A stretch of 64,000 bases of DNA from VBAS01 sp035318985 (lineage in GTDB: Bacteria; Bacteroidota; Bacteroidia; Chitinophagales; Chitinophagaceae). This document shows positions 1-7,940 of the stretch, piece after piece (the stretch's first letter is position 1; every line of letters starts with the position of its first letter). A program made the translations under genes and the position numbers. The stretch lies in contig DATHDP010000142.1 in assembly GCA_035318985.1 (NCBI GenBank), positions 1-64,000 on the forward strand, read 5' to 3'. The notes beneath the pieces are model-generated. The model was given only the letters and a program-made list of their open reading frames with translations, was not told the DNA's origin and did no database searches.

Positions 1-2
1 TA

Positions 3-968
3 AAGATTTTGCCTTCTGAAATGTTTTCGTCTATCAAACATTTTTTTGCAGGAGAAAAGCCGGCAAATATTTATGAAGGCGTTTTTATTCAATTGCGTTT
101 GCCAAGAGTCTTGCTATGTGCTATAACAGGAGCAATACTGGCAGTAAGCGGTGTATTGATGCAGGGATTGTTTCGCAATCCAATTGTTGAACCAGGGTTG
201 ATCGGTATCAGCAGCGGCGCTGCATTTGGAGCTTCTGTAGTTTTTGTATTAGCGGCGAAGTGGACACCACAATTAAAAAGTCAGTTAGGCCCATTCATGA
301 CACCATTGTTTGCATTTGGTGGGGCATTGCTTGCAACCTGGTTAGTTTATACATTGGCGAAAAATGCAAAAAGAGTTTCAATCATTTCATTACTGCTGAT
401 CGGTATTGCGGTAAATGCAATGGGACTAAGTGGCACCGGGTTTATGAGTTATATCGCAAGAGACCCACAGGCAAGGAGCATTACATTCTGGAATCTCGGA
501 ACTTTTTCCGGAGCAAGCTGGTTGCAGGTTAGCATTGTTGGCACAGTTGCAATAATCATGTTTATTATTTCTTTTCGTTATTCAAAGCAATTGAATGCTT
601 TATTGCTTGGTGAAGAAGAAGCCACTTATCTTGGAGTAGATACAGATAGATTAAAAACAAGGATAATGATCCTGAACACCGCAATGGTATCTGTTGCCAC
701 GGCTTTTGTTGGTGTTATTAGTTTTATGGGATTGATCGTTCCTCACATTCTACGTTTATTAATTGGTAGCGATAATAAAAAATTGTTACCTGCTTCTATG
801 ATCGTTGGTGCCACCTTGCTCTTGCTTGCTGATCTGTGTGCAAGATTGTTATTGGCGCCTGCGGAAATTCCAATTGGTATCATTACCTCTCTTGTTGGTG
901 CACCGGTATTTATCATTTTATTAAAGCGGTTTAATTTATTGCAACAGAAAGGAGGCTACGATGCTTAG
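3..968 (+). CDS. FecCD-family ABC transporter permease (heme/siderophore), 5' partial
   Basis: Inner-membrane permease of a type II (BtuC/FecCD/HmuU-like) ABC importer for heme, ferric siderophore or a corrinoid. About 320 residues are visible, rich in hydrophobic helices. The family features GAILAVSGVLMQGLFRNP and, near the C-terminus, FVGVISFMGLIVPHILR are clear. The frame stays open to the left edge and family members are about 330-350 residues, so the first part of the gene probably lies outside the window; the ttg at base 9 or atg at 21 need not be the real start. The 3' end overlaps the ATPase gene by 8 bases, so the two are translationally coupled. Substrate cannot be decided from the sequence; the adjoining ferric-reductase-like gene favours iron or heme. 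Confidence 0.9.
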   Translation, partial: KILPSEMFSSIKHFFAGEKPANIYEGVFIQLRLPRVLLCAITGAILAVSGVLMQGLFRNPIVEPGLIGISSGAAFGASVVFVLAAKWTPQLKSQLGPFMTPLFAFGGALLATWLVYTLAKNAKRVSIISLLLIGIAVNAMGLSGTGFMSYIARDPQARSITFWNLGTFSGASWLQVSIVGTVAIIMFIISFRYSKQLNALLLGEEEATYLGVDTDRLKTRIMILNTAMVSVATAFVGVISFMGLIVPHILRLLIGSDNKKLLPASMIVGATLLLLADLCARLLLAPAEIPIGIITSLVGAPVFIILLKRFNLLQQKGGYDA

Positions 969-1740
969 AACTGAGAACATAAGTTTTAGCGTTGGCAAAA
1001 AGCAGATATTAAAAAATGTCAGCGCCTCATTTCTGCCGGGAGAATTTAATATGATACTCGGTCCAAATGGTTCGGGTAAATCTTCTTTCTTAAAAATATT
1101 TAGTGGTGAAATAAATAAATTCCAGGGAACAGTTTTATACGGCGATAAAAAAATAAAAGAGTTGCGCAAAGAGGATCTGGCTAAAAAAAGAGCAGTGATG
1201 AGTCAACAGGCTGATCTTGGTTTCCCTTTATTAGTAGAAGAAGTGGTAATGATGGGCCGTTACCCCCATTTTACTTTTAATCCGAATAAAAAAGATATTA
1301 CGATCTGTAACGAAGTGATCGAGCGAATGAATCTTGTTGAATTTAAAGAAAGAAATTACCTGACTCTAAGCGGTGGAGAGAAACAAAGAGTACAGTATGC
1401 CCGTGTGCTGGCGCAGGTTTGGGAAAAGCCAACAGATGGCTATCGTTATCTTTTTCTGGATGAGCCTTTGAATAGTCTTGACATCAGCTACCAGCATGAA
1501 TTTTTGCAGGCCGCTGTTGAGTTGATAAAAGACCATACTGTTTTGATCGCTGTGATGCACGATATTAATCTTGCTGCACATTATGCGGATAACTTATTTT
1601 TTTTAAAAGAAGGAGAGTTGGTTGTACACGGGAAACCTAAAGAGATATTAACTGAAAATATTATTGAAAAGGTCTTTAATATAAAGACAACGGTGATCGA
1701 AAACCCAGTGACTGGAAAACCGCTGATCATATATAACTGA
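961..1740 (+). CDS. hmuV: Heme/iron ABC transporter ATP-binding protein (HmuV-like)
   Basis: Cytoplasmic ATPase driving the importer whose permease is encoded just upstream. Visible motifs are Walker A GPNGSGKS at residues 34-41, signature LSGGEKQRVQYAR near residue 137, Walker B YLFLDEP with the D-loop SLD, and the H-loop His in MHDINLAAHYAD. The length of 259 residues suits the FecE/HmuV/BtuD group. The ATG overlaps the permease stop region by 8 bases, with a purine-rich stretch (ggaggc) just before it. HmuV is the closest name I recognise, but siderophore ATPases of the FecE group look very similar, so the exact substrate is uncertain. No binding-protein gene lies downstream; it would be outside the window to the left. 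Confidence 0.88.
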   Translation: MLRTENISFSVGKKQILKNVSASFLPGEFNMILGPNGSGKSSFLKIFSGEINKFQGTVLYGDKKIKELRKEDLAKKRAVMSQQADLGFPLLVEEVVMMGRYPHFTFNPNKKDITICNEVIERMNLVEFKERNYLTLSGGEKQRVQYARVLAQVWEKPTDGYRYLFLDEPLNSLDISYQHEFLQAAVELIKDHTVLIAVMHDINLAAHYADNLFFLKEGELVVHGKPKEILTENIIEKVFNIKTTVIENPVTGKPLIIYN

Positions 1741-1779
1741 TTCAGTTAACACTTCATATATTATTTATCTTTTGCCTTT

Positions 1780-1787
1780 TATATTTG
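1780..1787 (+). promoter_or_regulatory. Bacteroidota -7 box (tatatttg), 4 bases before a start codon
   Basis: The octamer fits TAnnTTTG exactly and is followed by ccgg and then the ATG at 1792. If transcription starts about 4-5 bases after the box, as is usual for this promoter class, the mRNA begins at or next to the start codon. No good -33 TTTG is visible at the usual distance. Confidence 0.55.
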
Positions 1788-1791
1788 CCGG

Positions 1792-2373
1792 ATGAACGAA
1801 GATGCACTTCTGGAATTGTCTAATTATGCAGGACTGGCCTCGGCTGTCGTATTAACGATTAATTTCTTTCTTGGAATGTTATTGGCGACAGCATACAGAA
1901 CAAATCTCTACTGGAAAAAAATGCCGGTAAGGCTCCAGCAACTGGATGTTAATAATATTCATAATTATACAGCTTATATCGCATGGGGATTAATAGTACT
2001 GCATGTTTTATTCTTATTGCTTGATAAAGCATCAAGATTTACTTTTATCGATGTTATATTTCCACTGAATGCTCCGAGTCAAAACCTGGTAGTTGCATTA
2101 GGAACCTTGAGTTTATACGCTATCACCGTTGTGATCATAACAACACAAAAAGTAATAAAAAGAAAAATGTCTTTTCGGGCATGGAAAAATATTCATCTTA
2201 TAAGTTATGGCACGGCTATATTATTTGTTTTGCATGGAATATTTATGGATCCGCATTTAAAAAATGGTCAACCCGATTTTTTTGATGGTGAAAAGCTACT
2301 ACTTGAATTTTGCGGATTGCTCCTCATCGTTGCATCGGTGAAACGATATGTATCTCATCTTAAAAAAGCTTAA
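1792..2373 (+). CDS. Ferric-reductase-like transmembrane protein
   Basis: Integral membrane protein of 193 residues with about five hydrophobic segments. Several histidines lie in or near helices (NIHNYTAYIAWGLIVLHVLF, FRAWKNIHLISYGTAILFVLHG), the pattern expected of heme-binding b-type cytochrome membrane domains related to ferric reductases (MsrQ/FRE-like). It probably passes electrons across the membrane, for instance to reduce ferric iron. It follows the iron/heme importer ATPase by 51 bases but has its own apparent promoter, so it may be separately expressed. No NAD(P)H or flavin domain is attached. The domain call rests on histidine placement and topology, not on a search. Confidence 0.65.
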   Translation: MNEDALLELSNYAGLASAVVLTINFFLGMLLATAYRTNLYWKKMPVRLQQLDVNNIHNYTAYIAWGLIVLHVLFLLLDKASRFTFIDVIFPLNAPSQNLVVALGTLSLYAITVVIITTQKVIKRKMSFRAWKNIHLISYGTAILFVLHGIFMDPHLKNGQPDFFDGEKLLLEFCGLLLIVASVKRYVSHLKKA

Positions 2374-2407
2374 AGCTACTGTGGGAAAACTGCTGTTTAT
2401 TAACTGA

Positions 2408-3634
2408 TCATAAGTTCTCGATCTTTTTTTGAATTGTCTGCTTATCAGTCTGTGTTTTTGCAAGCTCCAATGCCTTTTGAAAATAATTTTTCGCTTTTTT
2501 ATTATCAATATCAGTGTAAAGTTCACCGAGAAGAGTAAAATAAAAATGATTACCCGATAAATTCAACTTTTCAGCTTCGGCGATAGCTTCTTGTTTGCTG
2601 TTAGCCTTTGAAAGTGCATAAGTTCTGTTGAGCGCCGCGATAGGTGAATATTCAATTTGTAATAATTTATTATAGAGCTGTAAAATATTCTCCCATTTTT
2701 CCTTTGTGTCAGTTTTGATAGTATGCCAATAGGCAATGCTTGCTTCAATATGGTATTTTGAAATTTCATTTCCTTTTGAAGCTTCGTGAAGAAAATAAAT
2801 TCCTTTTATGATCAGTTCCTGGTCCCAAAGCGATTCATCCTGTTCATCATATAAAATTATTTCACCCTTTTCATTTTTTCTTGCGGCAAACCTCGAGGAA
2901 TGAAAACACATTAAGGAATACAAAGCATTTACTTCAGGAAGATTTGTTTGTTCATTTTCGATCAACATAAAAGCTAACCGCATGGCTTCAGTGCAAAGAT
3001 CCTCCCGCAGTATTGTATTATCACTTTCAGAATAATATCCTTCGCTAAAAAGTAAGTATAAGGTTGTAAGAACAGTTTCCAAACGATCATTAATTTCCTT
3101 TTTACCAGGAAATTCGATCTTTACTTTTTCAGTTCTCAGTTTTTCCTTTGCCCTGAATAATCTTTTATTGACTGTTTCATTGTTAGTTAAGAAGGCATTG
3201 GCGATCTCATTGATACCAAAGCCACAAAGAATACGAAGCGCCAAACCAATTTGTGCTTCAGTTGGAATAGAGGGGTGGCAAATTGCAAAGAGCATTTGTA
3301 ATTGGCTGTCTGTAATGTTTTCATCAGACAGGTTAATTTCTAACTCTTCTGTTTGCGGGGAAGAGTTCTTTATGTTGCCGGCAATTTTTTCTGAAAAAAT
3401 ATTGCTGCGATGAAAATAATTTTTTGCTTTATTCTTTGCTACAGCATATAGCCAAGCCGTAGGGTTAGCCGGCAATCCTTTATATGTCCATGATTCAACT
3501 GCTTGTAAAAAAGTATCACCGGCTATGTCTTCTGCTGTTTCAATATGTTCAATTCCAAAATGCTTGCAGAGTACGGCGGTTATTTTTCTGAATTCAGTTC
3601 TGAATAAATGTGGTATTAACTCCTGCTGTTGCAT
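2408..3634 (-). CDS. ECF42-type RNA polymerase sigma factor with C-terminal TPR region
   Basis: Extracytoplasmic-function sigma factor of 408 residues. Sigma2 lies at about residues 10-75 (EDIAGDTFLQAVESWTYKG, then PTAWLYAVAKNKAKNYFHR), sigma4 at about 120-170 (FGINEIANAFLTNNETVNKR as the helix-turn-helix), and a long helical C-terminal half contains TPR-like repeats (ALNRTYALSKANSKQEAIAEAEKL and following). This is the layout of the ECF42/DUF6596 group, whose C-terminal extension replaces a separate anti-sigma factor. As is typical for the group, a DGPF/YCII protein gene lies immediately upstream on the same strand. The 115-base gap between them holds an inverted repeat. The target promoters are unknown. 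Confidence 0.87.
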   Translation of the reverse strand: MQQQELIPHLFRTEFRKITAVLCKHFGIEHIETAEDIAGDTFLQAVESWTYKGLPANPTAWLYAVAKNKAKNYFHRSNIFSEKIAGNIKNSSPQTEELEINLSDENITDSQLQMLFAICHPSIPTEAQIGLALRILCGFGINEIANAFLTNNETVNKRLFRAKEKLRTEKVKIEFPGKKEINDRLETVLTTLYLLFSEGYYSESDNTILREDLCTEAMRLAFMLIENEQTNLPEVNALYSLMCFHSSRFAARKNEKGEIILYDEQDESLWDQELIIKGIYFLHEASKGNEISKYHIEASIAYWHTIKTDTKEKWENILQLYNKLLQIEYSPIAALNRTYALSKANSKQEAIAEAEKLNLSGNHFYFTLLGELYTDIDNKKAKNYFQKALELAKTQTDKQTIQKKIENL

Positions 3635-3662
3635 TTGCTGTCTATTTCAACTTTTAATGCTA

Positions 3663-3745
3663 GATACTGGATGCTGGATACTTGATGGTGAAATAAACAA
3701 TAACATTTCGGGTACTAAAAAATCTTGAATCCAGCATCCAGTATC
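3663..3745. repeat. Inverted repeat of 19-base word-like arms
   Basis: Arms at 3663-3681 and 3727-3745 are reverse complements with one mismatch. The arm itself is made of an internally repeating word (tggatgctggata). The 45-base spacer is AT-rich. It fills the gap between the DGPF gene and the downstream sigma factor gene and would form a stable stem in their mRNA. It may act as a partial terminator or as a stability element; no T-tract follows directly. Confidence 0.8.
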
Positions 3746-3749
3746 AGTT

Positions 3750-4112
3750 TTAATGCACCCCATCTCCTTTTGCAATTTTTCTTATTTCCATACTATTGCC
3801 TTCTCCTTGCAACACCGGGCAACCCTTTGCAAATTCAACTGCTTCATCAAATGAATCAGCTTTTACCACGATCAATCCGCCAATCGTTTCCTTGATATCA
3901 CCGAAGGGGCCATTAGTGACAACCGGCTTTGAGTTTTTTGTTGTTATAACTTTTGCACCTTCAAAAGGCAAACCTGTACCGCTTACAAATTTGTTCTGTG
4001 CGGCAATGCCACCGATCCAGTCCATGGTTTGTTTCATCCAGGCCTGCATTTGTTCAGGCGAAGCGATCTTTGAGCCATCTTCATGTCTCATAATTAATGC
4101 GTACTGTTCCAT
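3750..4112 (-). CDS. YCII-related DGPF-domain protein (ECF42 partner)
   Basis: Small soluble protein of 120 residues. NGPFGDIKETIGG corresponds to the DGPF motif of the YCII-related family, and FDEAVEFAKGCPVL is the usual C-terminal helix region. Members are constantly found next to ECF42 sigma factors and are thought to be part of, or controlled by, that system; their biochemical role is not settled. I chose the ATG at 4112 (MEQYALIM) over an upstream in-frame start at 4157, because the extra 15 residues are non-conserved and the upstream bases look like a promoter. It is the first gene of the pair, followed by the sigma factor. Confidence 0.85.
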   Translation of the reverse strand: MEQYALIMRHEDGSKIASPEQMQAWMKQTMDWIGGIAAQNKFVSGTGLPFEGAKVITTKNSKPVVTNGPFGDIKETIGGLIVVKADSFDEAVEFAKGCPVLQGEGNSMEIRKIAKGDGVH

Positions 4113-4123
4113 TTTTTTAAATT

Positions 4124-4158
4124 TAAAGTTATTAATTGATGTATACATTAATAACAAA
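4124..4158 (-). promoter_or_regulatory. Candidate promoter with a dyad between -33 and -7
   Basis: Read on the minus strand, tttg (4155-4158) and taacttta (4124-4131) are spaced 23 bases apart and could serve as -33 and -7 boxes for the DGPF/sigma operon. A dyad with 9-base perfect arms (4128-4136 and 4147-4155, 10 bases apart) lies over and between them, the geometry of a dimeric repressor operator. The -7 box deviates at its last base. No regulator is identified. Confidence 0.4.
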
Positions 4159-4188
4159 CGATTTTCCCGGAATTGGACAATAAAAAAA

Positions 4189-5469
4189 TTATTTTTTAGA
4201 TCTCATGCTTTTTGATAGTTCCATCAGCAAATAGATTATTAAACCAATACCAATTGATATGGCAATATCTCTTAGCTCATTGATCTTTGAACTGCTTAAC
4301 AGCCAAAGGCTAATTATAACGCCAAAAATGGCGATGATGTTCCCGTATTTTATTTTAAAAAATTTTGATTGTTCGGGTCTCTTTTTGCGAAGCACTATTA
4401 ATGTTATGCAAACAATACCATAGATTATTACTCTTGTAATGGCGCTGATGGAGGCGGCAGACAGAAATGAATAATTAAGAGAGATGATTATTGTTACCGT
4501 CATAAACAGCAACAACGACCATGTTGGTGTTTTATATTTTGGATGTATGAATGAGAAAACGATTGGAAATTGTTTTTCTTCACTGAAAGCAAAAGGCAAT
4601 CTTGAACCAACCAGCGTAATAGCATTTAATGTTCCTGCTACAGAAAACATCGCACCCAAGGCAATAATAGCAGCACCGGGTTTTCCCATAAACAAGCCGG
4701 CTGCTTCTGCTAATGGTTTATCTGATGAAGCAAGAGATGGCAGTGTACCAATACTTACAATTTGTAACATCATATAAATACTTGCAATGATCAGTGCCGC
4801 AAGCAGCAACGCAAAAGGGAGATTTTTCTCGGGATTTTTTACTTCTCCTGAATTGACGAGTACCGATTCAAATCCTCCGAATGCAAAAACCAATAACAAT
4901 ACAGTGGATGAAAAGGAGGAGAAACCTGGAACATATTTTACTTCATAATTTGCTGTCTTAATAAAGAAAAAGCCAACTATGATAAATAATAATAGTGGCA
5001 GCAATTTGGCGAAGGTTAAAAAATTATTTACCCGTGTACTTTTTTTTACACCCACATGATTTACATATGCCAAAAAAAGAGTGAGTAAAATGATCGTAAT
5101 GATCCTTGAAGATGCTAATGTGAACCATTCAGAAAATACGGAGAGATAGGTGACCAATAAATTGATAAGCGCTGCATAAGTAATAACTCTTGTTACTAAC
5201 AACAACCAGCCTGTAAGAAATGCAGGCAATGGACCAAATGAAGAAAGTGCATAGAGATATGGACCTCCAGTTTTATCAAACCGGCTGCTTACTTCTGCAA
5301 AACATAAAATGATTACAAACACAGCAACCGCACAAACGAGAAATGCTGCTATGCTATAAACGCCAACTTCTTTAAAGGTTTTAGAAGGCAAACCAAATAT
5401 GCCGGAACCAATAACGCCATTGATAACAAGTAATACCATTGCCCATCTACTGATACTTCGATTTAGCAT
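4189..5469 (-). CDS. APC-family amino-acid permease
   Basis: Polytopic inner-membrane transporter of 426 residues with about 12 hydrophobic segments. The N-terminal VINGVIGSGIFGLPS is the first-helix signature of the APC superfamily (substrate-contacting GSGIF). FAFGGFESVLVNSGEVKNPEKNLP is the typical helix 6 and loop with the Glu-rich NP motif. It imports or exchanges amino acids or polyamines; the substrate cannot be read off. The ATG at 5469 is preferred to a ttg two codons upstream that falls within a promoter-like tatcttttg stretch. No obvious partner gene adjoins it, so it is probably transcribed alone. Confidence 0.85.
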   Translation of the reverse strand: MLNRSISRWAMVLLVINGVIGSGIFGLPSKTFKEVGVYSIAAFLVCAVAVFVIILCFAEVSSRFDKTGGPYLYALSSFGPLPAFLTGWLLLVTRVITYAALINLLVTYLSVFSEWFTLASSRIITIILLTLFLAYVNHVGVKKSTRVNNFLTFAKLLPLLLFIIVGFFFIKTANYEVKYVPGFSSFSSTVLLLVFAFGGFESVLVNSGEVKNPEKNLPFALLLAALIIASIYMMLQIVSIGTLPSLASSDKPLAEAAGLFMGKPGAAIIALGAMFSVAGTLNAITLVGSRLPFAFSEEKQFPIVFSFIHPKYKTPTWSLLLFMTVTIIISLNYSFLSAASISAITRVIIYGIVCITLIVLRKKRPEQSKFFKIKYGNIIAIFGVIISLWLLSSSKINELRDIAISIGIGLIIYLLMELSKSMRSKK

Positions 5470-5523
5470 TGGCAAAAGATAGGGAAAATAGTTTGTGCTT
5501 TAAGAGAGGTAATTAGATTGGAT

Positions 5524-6828
5524 TTAAATTCTCTTAATGTCTGCTCCCAATTGTTTCAATCGTTTATCAATATTCTGATAGCCCCTATCGATCTGTTCAA
5601 TGTTTTGAATAATGCTGGTTCCTTCTGCACTGAGTGCAGCGATCAATAATGCAACACCGGCACGAATATCAGGGCTGCTCATTTTAATTCCTCTGAGTAT
5701 TTGTTTACGTTCCAAACCGATCACTACAGCCCTATGCGGGTCGCAAAGAATAATTTGAGCACCCATATCAATCAGCTTGTCAACAAAGAACAAACGACTC
5801 TCAAACATTTTCTGATGGATCAATACACTTCCTTTAGCTTGTATTGCTGTAACTAAAACAATACTTAAAAGATCGGGAGTAAATCCTGGCCATGGATGAT
5901 CATAAATTGTAAGCACTCCTCCGTCGAAATAACGATGCACTTCATAAACTTCCTGTTCCGGAATATGAATATCATCACCGTTAAAATTCATTTGTATTCC
6001 CAGTTGTTGAAATTTTTCCGGAATGATACCAAGATGTTGAATACCGACATTTTTAATTATAATATCACTTTGGGTCATTGCTGCAAGACCGATAAATGAT
6101 CCTACTTCGATCATATCAGGTAACATTGTATGCGATGTGCCACCGAGATAAGGGACGCCTTCAACAATAAGCATATTACTTCCAATACCGCTGATCTTTG
6201 CACCCATGCTGCTTAGCATTTTGCATAATTGCTGAACGTATGGCTCGCAAGCGGCATTATATATTGTTGTGATTCCATTTGCCATCACTGCAGCCATAAG
6301 AATATTCGCTGTTCCAGTTACTGATGGTTCGTCAAGTAATAAATTAGTGCCTTTCAGATTCGGAGCTTCAAGATGAAAGAATCCATCTTCTTCATGATAA
6401 ATAAAATTGGCGCCGAGTTTTTCAAAACCGATTATGTGTGTATCGAGTCTTCGTCTTCCTATTTTATCACCGCCAGGTTTTGGAATAAATGCTTTTCTGA
6501 ACCGTGCCAACATTGGTCCGGCAAACATCACTGATCCACGAAGCCTTCCACTTTTTTTTCTGAATGTTTCACTGTGTAAGAAATCGATATTTACATCATT
6601 CGCCTGGAAAATACATTTATCCCTTTGAAGTCTTTCAATTTTTACATTCATATCCCCTAGTAACTCGATCAAAAGATTTACATCGAGTATATCCGGAATA
6701 TTATTGATCGTAACTTTTTCAGGAGTAAGCAGCACAGCGCTGATGATCTGCAACGCTTCATTTTTTGCACCTTGTGGAATGATCTCGCCTTTCAGTTTTT
6801 TACCACCTTGAACTTCGAATGAATGCAT
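5524..6828 (-). CDS. murA: UDP-N-acetylglucosamine 1-carboxyvinyltransferase (MurA) with Asp at the Cys site
   Basis: First committed enzyme of peptidoglycan synthesis: transfers enolpyruvate from PEP to UDP-GlcNAc in the cytoplasm. Length 434 is normal. The N-terminal PQGAKNEALQII carries the Lys/Asn pair of the active site, and RAGVALLIAALSAEGTS is the conserved C-terminal region. The catalytic loop reads PGGDKIGRRRLDTH at residues 118-131, where Asp121 stands in place of the usual fosfomycin-reactive Cys. The same Cys-to-Asp change is known in fosfomycin-insensitive MurA enzymes of Mycobacterium and Chlamydia, so intrinsic fosfomycin resistance is expected (inference). The gene sits between a permease and DUF4290 on the same strand, with a terminator separating it from DUF4290. 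Confidence 0.95.
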   Translation of the reverse strand: MHSFEVQGGKKLKGEIIPQGAKNEALQIISAVLLTPEKVTINNIPDILDVNLLIELLGDMNVKIERLQRDKCIFQANDVNIDFLHSETFRKKSGRLRGSVMFAGPMLARFRKAFIPKPGGDKIGRRRLDTHIIGFEKLGANFIYHEEDGFFHLEAPNLKGTNLLLDEPSVTGTANILMAAVMANGITTIYNAACEPYVQQLCKMLSSMGAKISGIGSNMLIVEGVPYLGGTSHTMLPDMIEVGSFIGLAAMTQSDIIIKNVGIQHLGIIPEKFQQLGIQMNFNGDDIHIPEQEVYEVHRYFDGGVLTIYDHPWPGFTPDLLSIVLVTAIQAKGSVLIHQKMFESRLFFVDKLIDMGAQIILCDPHRAVVIGLERKQILRGIKMSSPDIRAGVALLIAALSAEGTSIIQNIEQIDRGYQNIDKRLKQLGADIKRI

Positions 6829-6882
6829 GTTGTCCTAAGTATTAAGTATAAAGATAAAAAAGTATATAAGTTAATGAGGTAT

Positions 6883-6919
6883 CAAAAACAAAAGTTGACC
6901 TCATCGAAGATCAACTTTT
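6883..6919 (-). terminator. Rho-independent terminator of the DUF4290 gene
   Basis: On the minus strand a 9-base-pair perfect stem (aaaagttga with tcaactttt; 6890-6898 and 6911-6919) is followed by a T-rich run (gtttttg). It ends the DUF4290 transcript before murA. It is embedded between two AT-rich repeat stretches (about 6839-6877 and 6920-6950) built from words like taagtataaag and their complements. Confidence 0.65.
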
Positions 6920-6952
6920 ATACTTTATAAACTTAGATACTTTATTTTAAGA

Positions 6953-7657
6953 TCAATATCTTTTCTTCTTGTATCCACCACCGCCTCCGCCACGATTATC
7001 ACGACTATCGTGTCTTCTACCTCCTCCGCCATTACTGCCACCACCACGTTGTTGAAACTTTCCACCTCTTGGTTTTCCGTAACCACCTCTATCCCTGTCA
7101 CGCATATCCTGCTGTGGGCGGTATGCCTTTACAAAAGGAGTATTAGTAAAGGTGAGTTGACCATCAGTGATGCCAGTCAATTCACTTTGAATGGCGTCGT
7201 CATGTACTATTTCTTTATGCCAGTTATTATATGCAAGCTTCATGTAATAGGCTACTGCATTTGCAAAACCAAGTCGCTTATCAGGGTTATCTTCTTTTAA
7301 TGCTTTATTGATAACCACTTCAAGATTTTTACCCAAATGTGAGAATTTGGGGTAGCGTTTTGGATAATGAAGCGGTTTGGGCTTTGCTTTTAGTGTTTCC
7401 TTTGTAGGAATGGGGTAAGGCGATTTTACTTCAAGTTTAAAATCAGAGATCAGAAAAAGGTGATCCCAGAGTTTATGCCTGAAATCTTCCACGTTTTTCA
7501 AGTGGGGGTTTAAAAAACCCATCAATTCAATAACAGCCTGTGAGTTAGCCTGGCGTCTATCAGGGTCCTCGATACTTAATAAATGTTCGATCATCTTTTG
7601 AATATGGCGACCATACTCACGCATTACCAACTGATTTCTTATAGTATTATATTCCAT
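6953..7657 (-). CDS. DUF4290 protein with Gly/Arg-rich tail
   Basis: Bacteroidota-specific protein of unknown function, 234 residues. The first roughly 180 residues are the DUF4290 domain, predicted helical (begins MEYNTIRNQLVMREYGRHIQ, with the MGFLNPHLK motif). From about residue 185 the chain becomes an RGG-type low-complexity tail rich in Arg, Gly and Gln and ending KKKRY. Such tails commonly bind RNA, so an RNA-linked role is possible, but that is inference. It has its own promoter-like box at 7679-7686 and terminator. It lies between murA and a candidate structured RNA on the same strand. Confidence 0.85.
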   Translation of the reverse strand: MEYNTIRNQLVMREYGRHIQKMIEHLLSIEDPDRRQANSQAVIELMGFLNPHLKNVEDFRHKLWDHLFLISDFKLEVKSPYPIPTKETLKAKPKPLHYPKRYPKFSHLGKNLEVVINKALKEDNPDKRLGFANAVAYYMKLAYNNWHKEIVHDDAIQSELTGITDGQLTFTNTPFVKAYRPQQDMRDRDRGGYGKPRGGKFQQRGGGSNGGGGRRHDSRDNRGGGGGGYKKKRY

Positions 7658-7678
7658 GAAATGTGATTAGTGAAGTAA

Positions 7679-7686
7679 CAAATGTA
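7679..7686 (-). promoter_or_regulatory. -7 box (tacatttg) of the DUF4290 gene
   Basis: On the minus strand this octamer matches TAnnTTTG and lies 21 bases before the ATG at 7657. It sits downstream of the terminator at 7731-7764, which suggests the DUF4290 gene is transcribed independently of the structured RNA region upstream. Confidence 0.45.
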
Positions 7687-7730
7687 GAAAAAGAGTTCGA
7701 GATGTTTGAAACTTTGAAGTTTAAAGGGAA

Positions 7731-7764
7731 GGAAAAAAGAAGGGGCCCCGAACCAAGGCCCCTT
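7731..7764 (-). terminator. Strong terminator at the 3' end of the candidate RNA
   Basis: An 8-base-pair perfect G/C-rich stem (aaggggcc 7740-7747 with ggcccctt 7757-7764, 9-base loop) is followed on the minus strand by a run reading cttttttcc. Transcription from the right would stop here, before the DUF4290 promoter. Confidence 0.75.
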
Positions 7765-7940
7765 TTACAAGCCACCATCCTCTTCCACCTAAGAGGTCGT
7801 TTAATGATCAGAAGTTGATTGACGACTGGACAGTAGACTCGTTACGTTCTTGCCACATCATTTTCATTTTCGCTTATGTAACGGCGGTTTCATCATAGGT
7901 CAGCACCGGCGTCTCAACCTGATCGCTGTAATAATGTATA
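7735..7940 (-). ncRNA. Candidate structured non-coding RNA of unknown class
   Basis: No reading frame explains this stretch, yet it is richer in G+C than its flanks and packed with hairpins. In plus-strand coordinates the stems are 7740-7747/7757-7764 (terminator), 7779-7784/7791-7796 (cctctt/aagagg), 7796-7800/7822-7826 (gtcgt/acgac, with an inner atca/tgat), 7840-7845/7878-7883 (cgttac/gtaacg) and 7882-7888/7905-7911 (cggcggt/accggcg, one mismatch). The T-tract fits only the minus strand, so the RNA would run right to left. A weak -7 box (catatttg) lies at 7983-7990. I cannot assign it to 6S, SRP, tmRNA or RNase P RNA; it could also be a cis leader of DUF4290. Ends are approximate. From about 7941 to 8314 I see no gene, only AT-rich sequence and a small attcaaa/tttgaat stem at 8020-8041. 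Confidence 0.5.

Noticed and set aside
3796..4215. A 139-codon open frame antisense to the DGPF protein gene
   Set aside because: Overlaps a well-supported gene and has no family signature or plausible start context.
7885..7905. Possible SAM-type riboswitch, because the minus strand reads tgatgaaacc
   Set aside because: Only a short fragment resembles the SAM-I core; the kink-turn and surrounding helices are absent, and no methionine or SAM gene follows.
7735..7940. RNase P RNA, tmRNA, SRP RNA or 6S RNA as the identity of the hairpin region
   Set aside because: The gaggaaagtcc core of RNase P, a tag reading frame of tmRNA and the ggaa-loop of SRP are not visible, and the length and ends do not allow a 6S call by eye.
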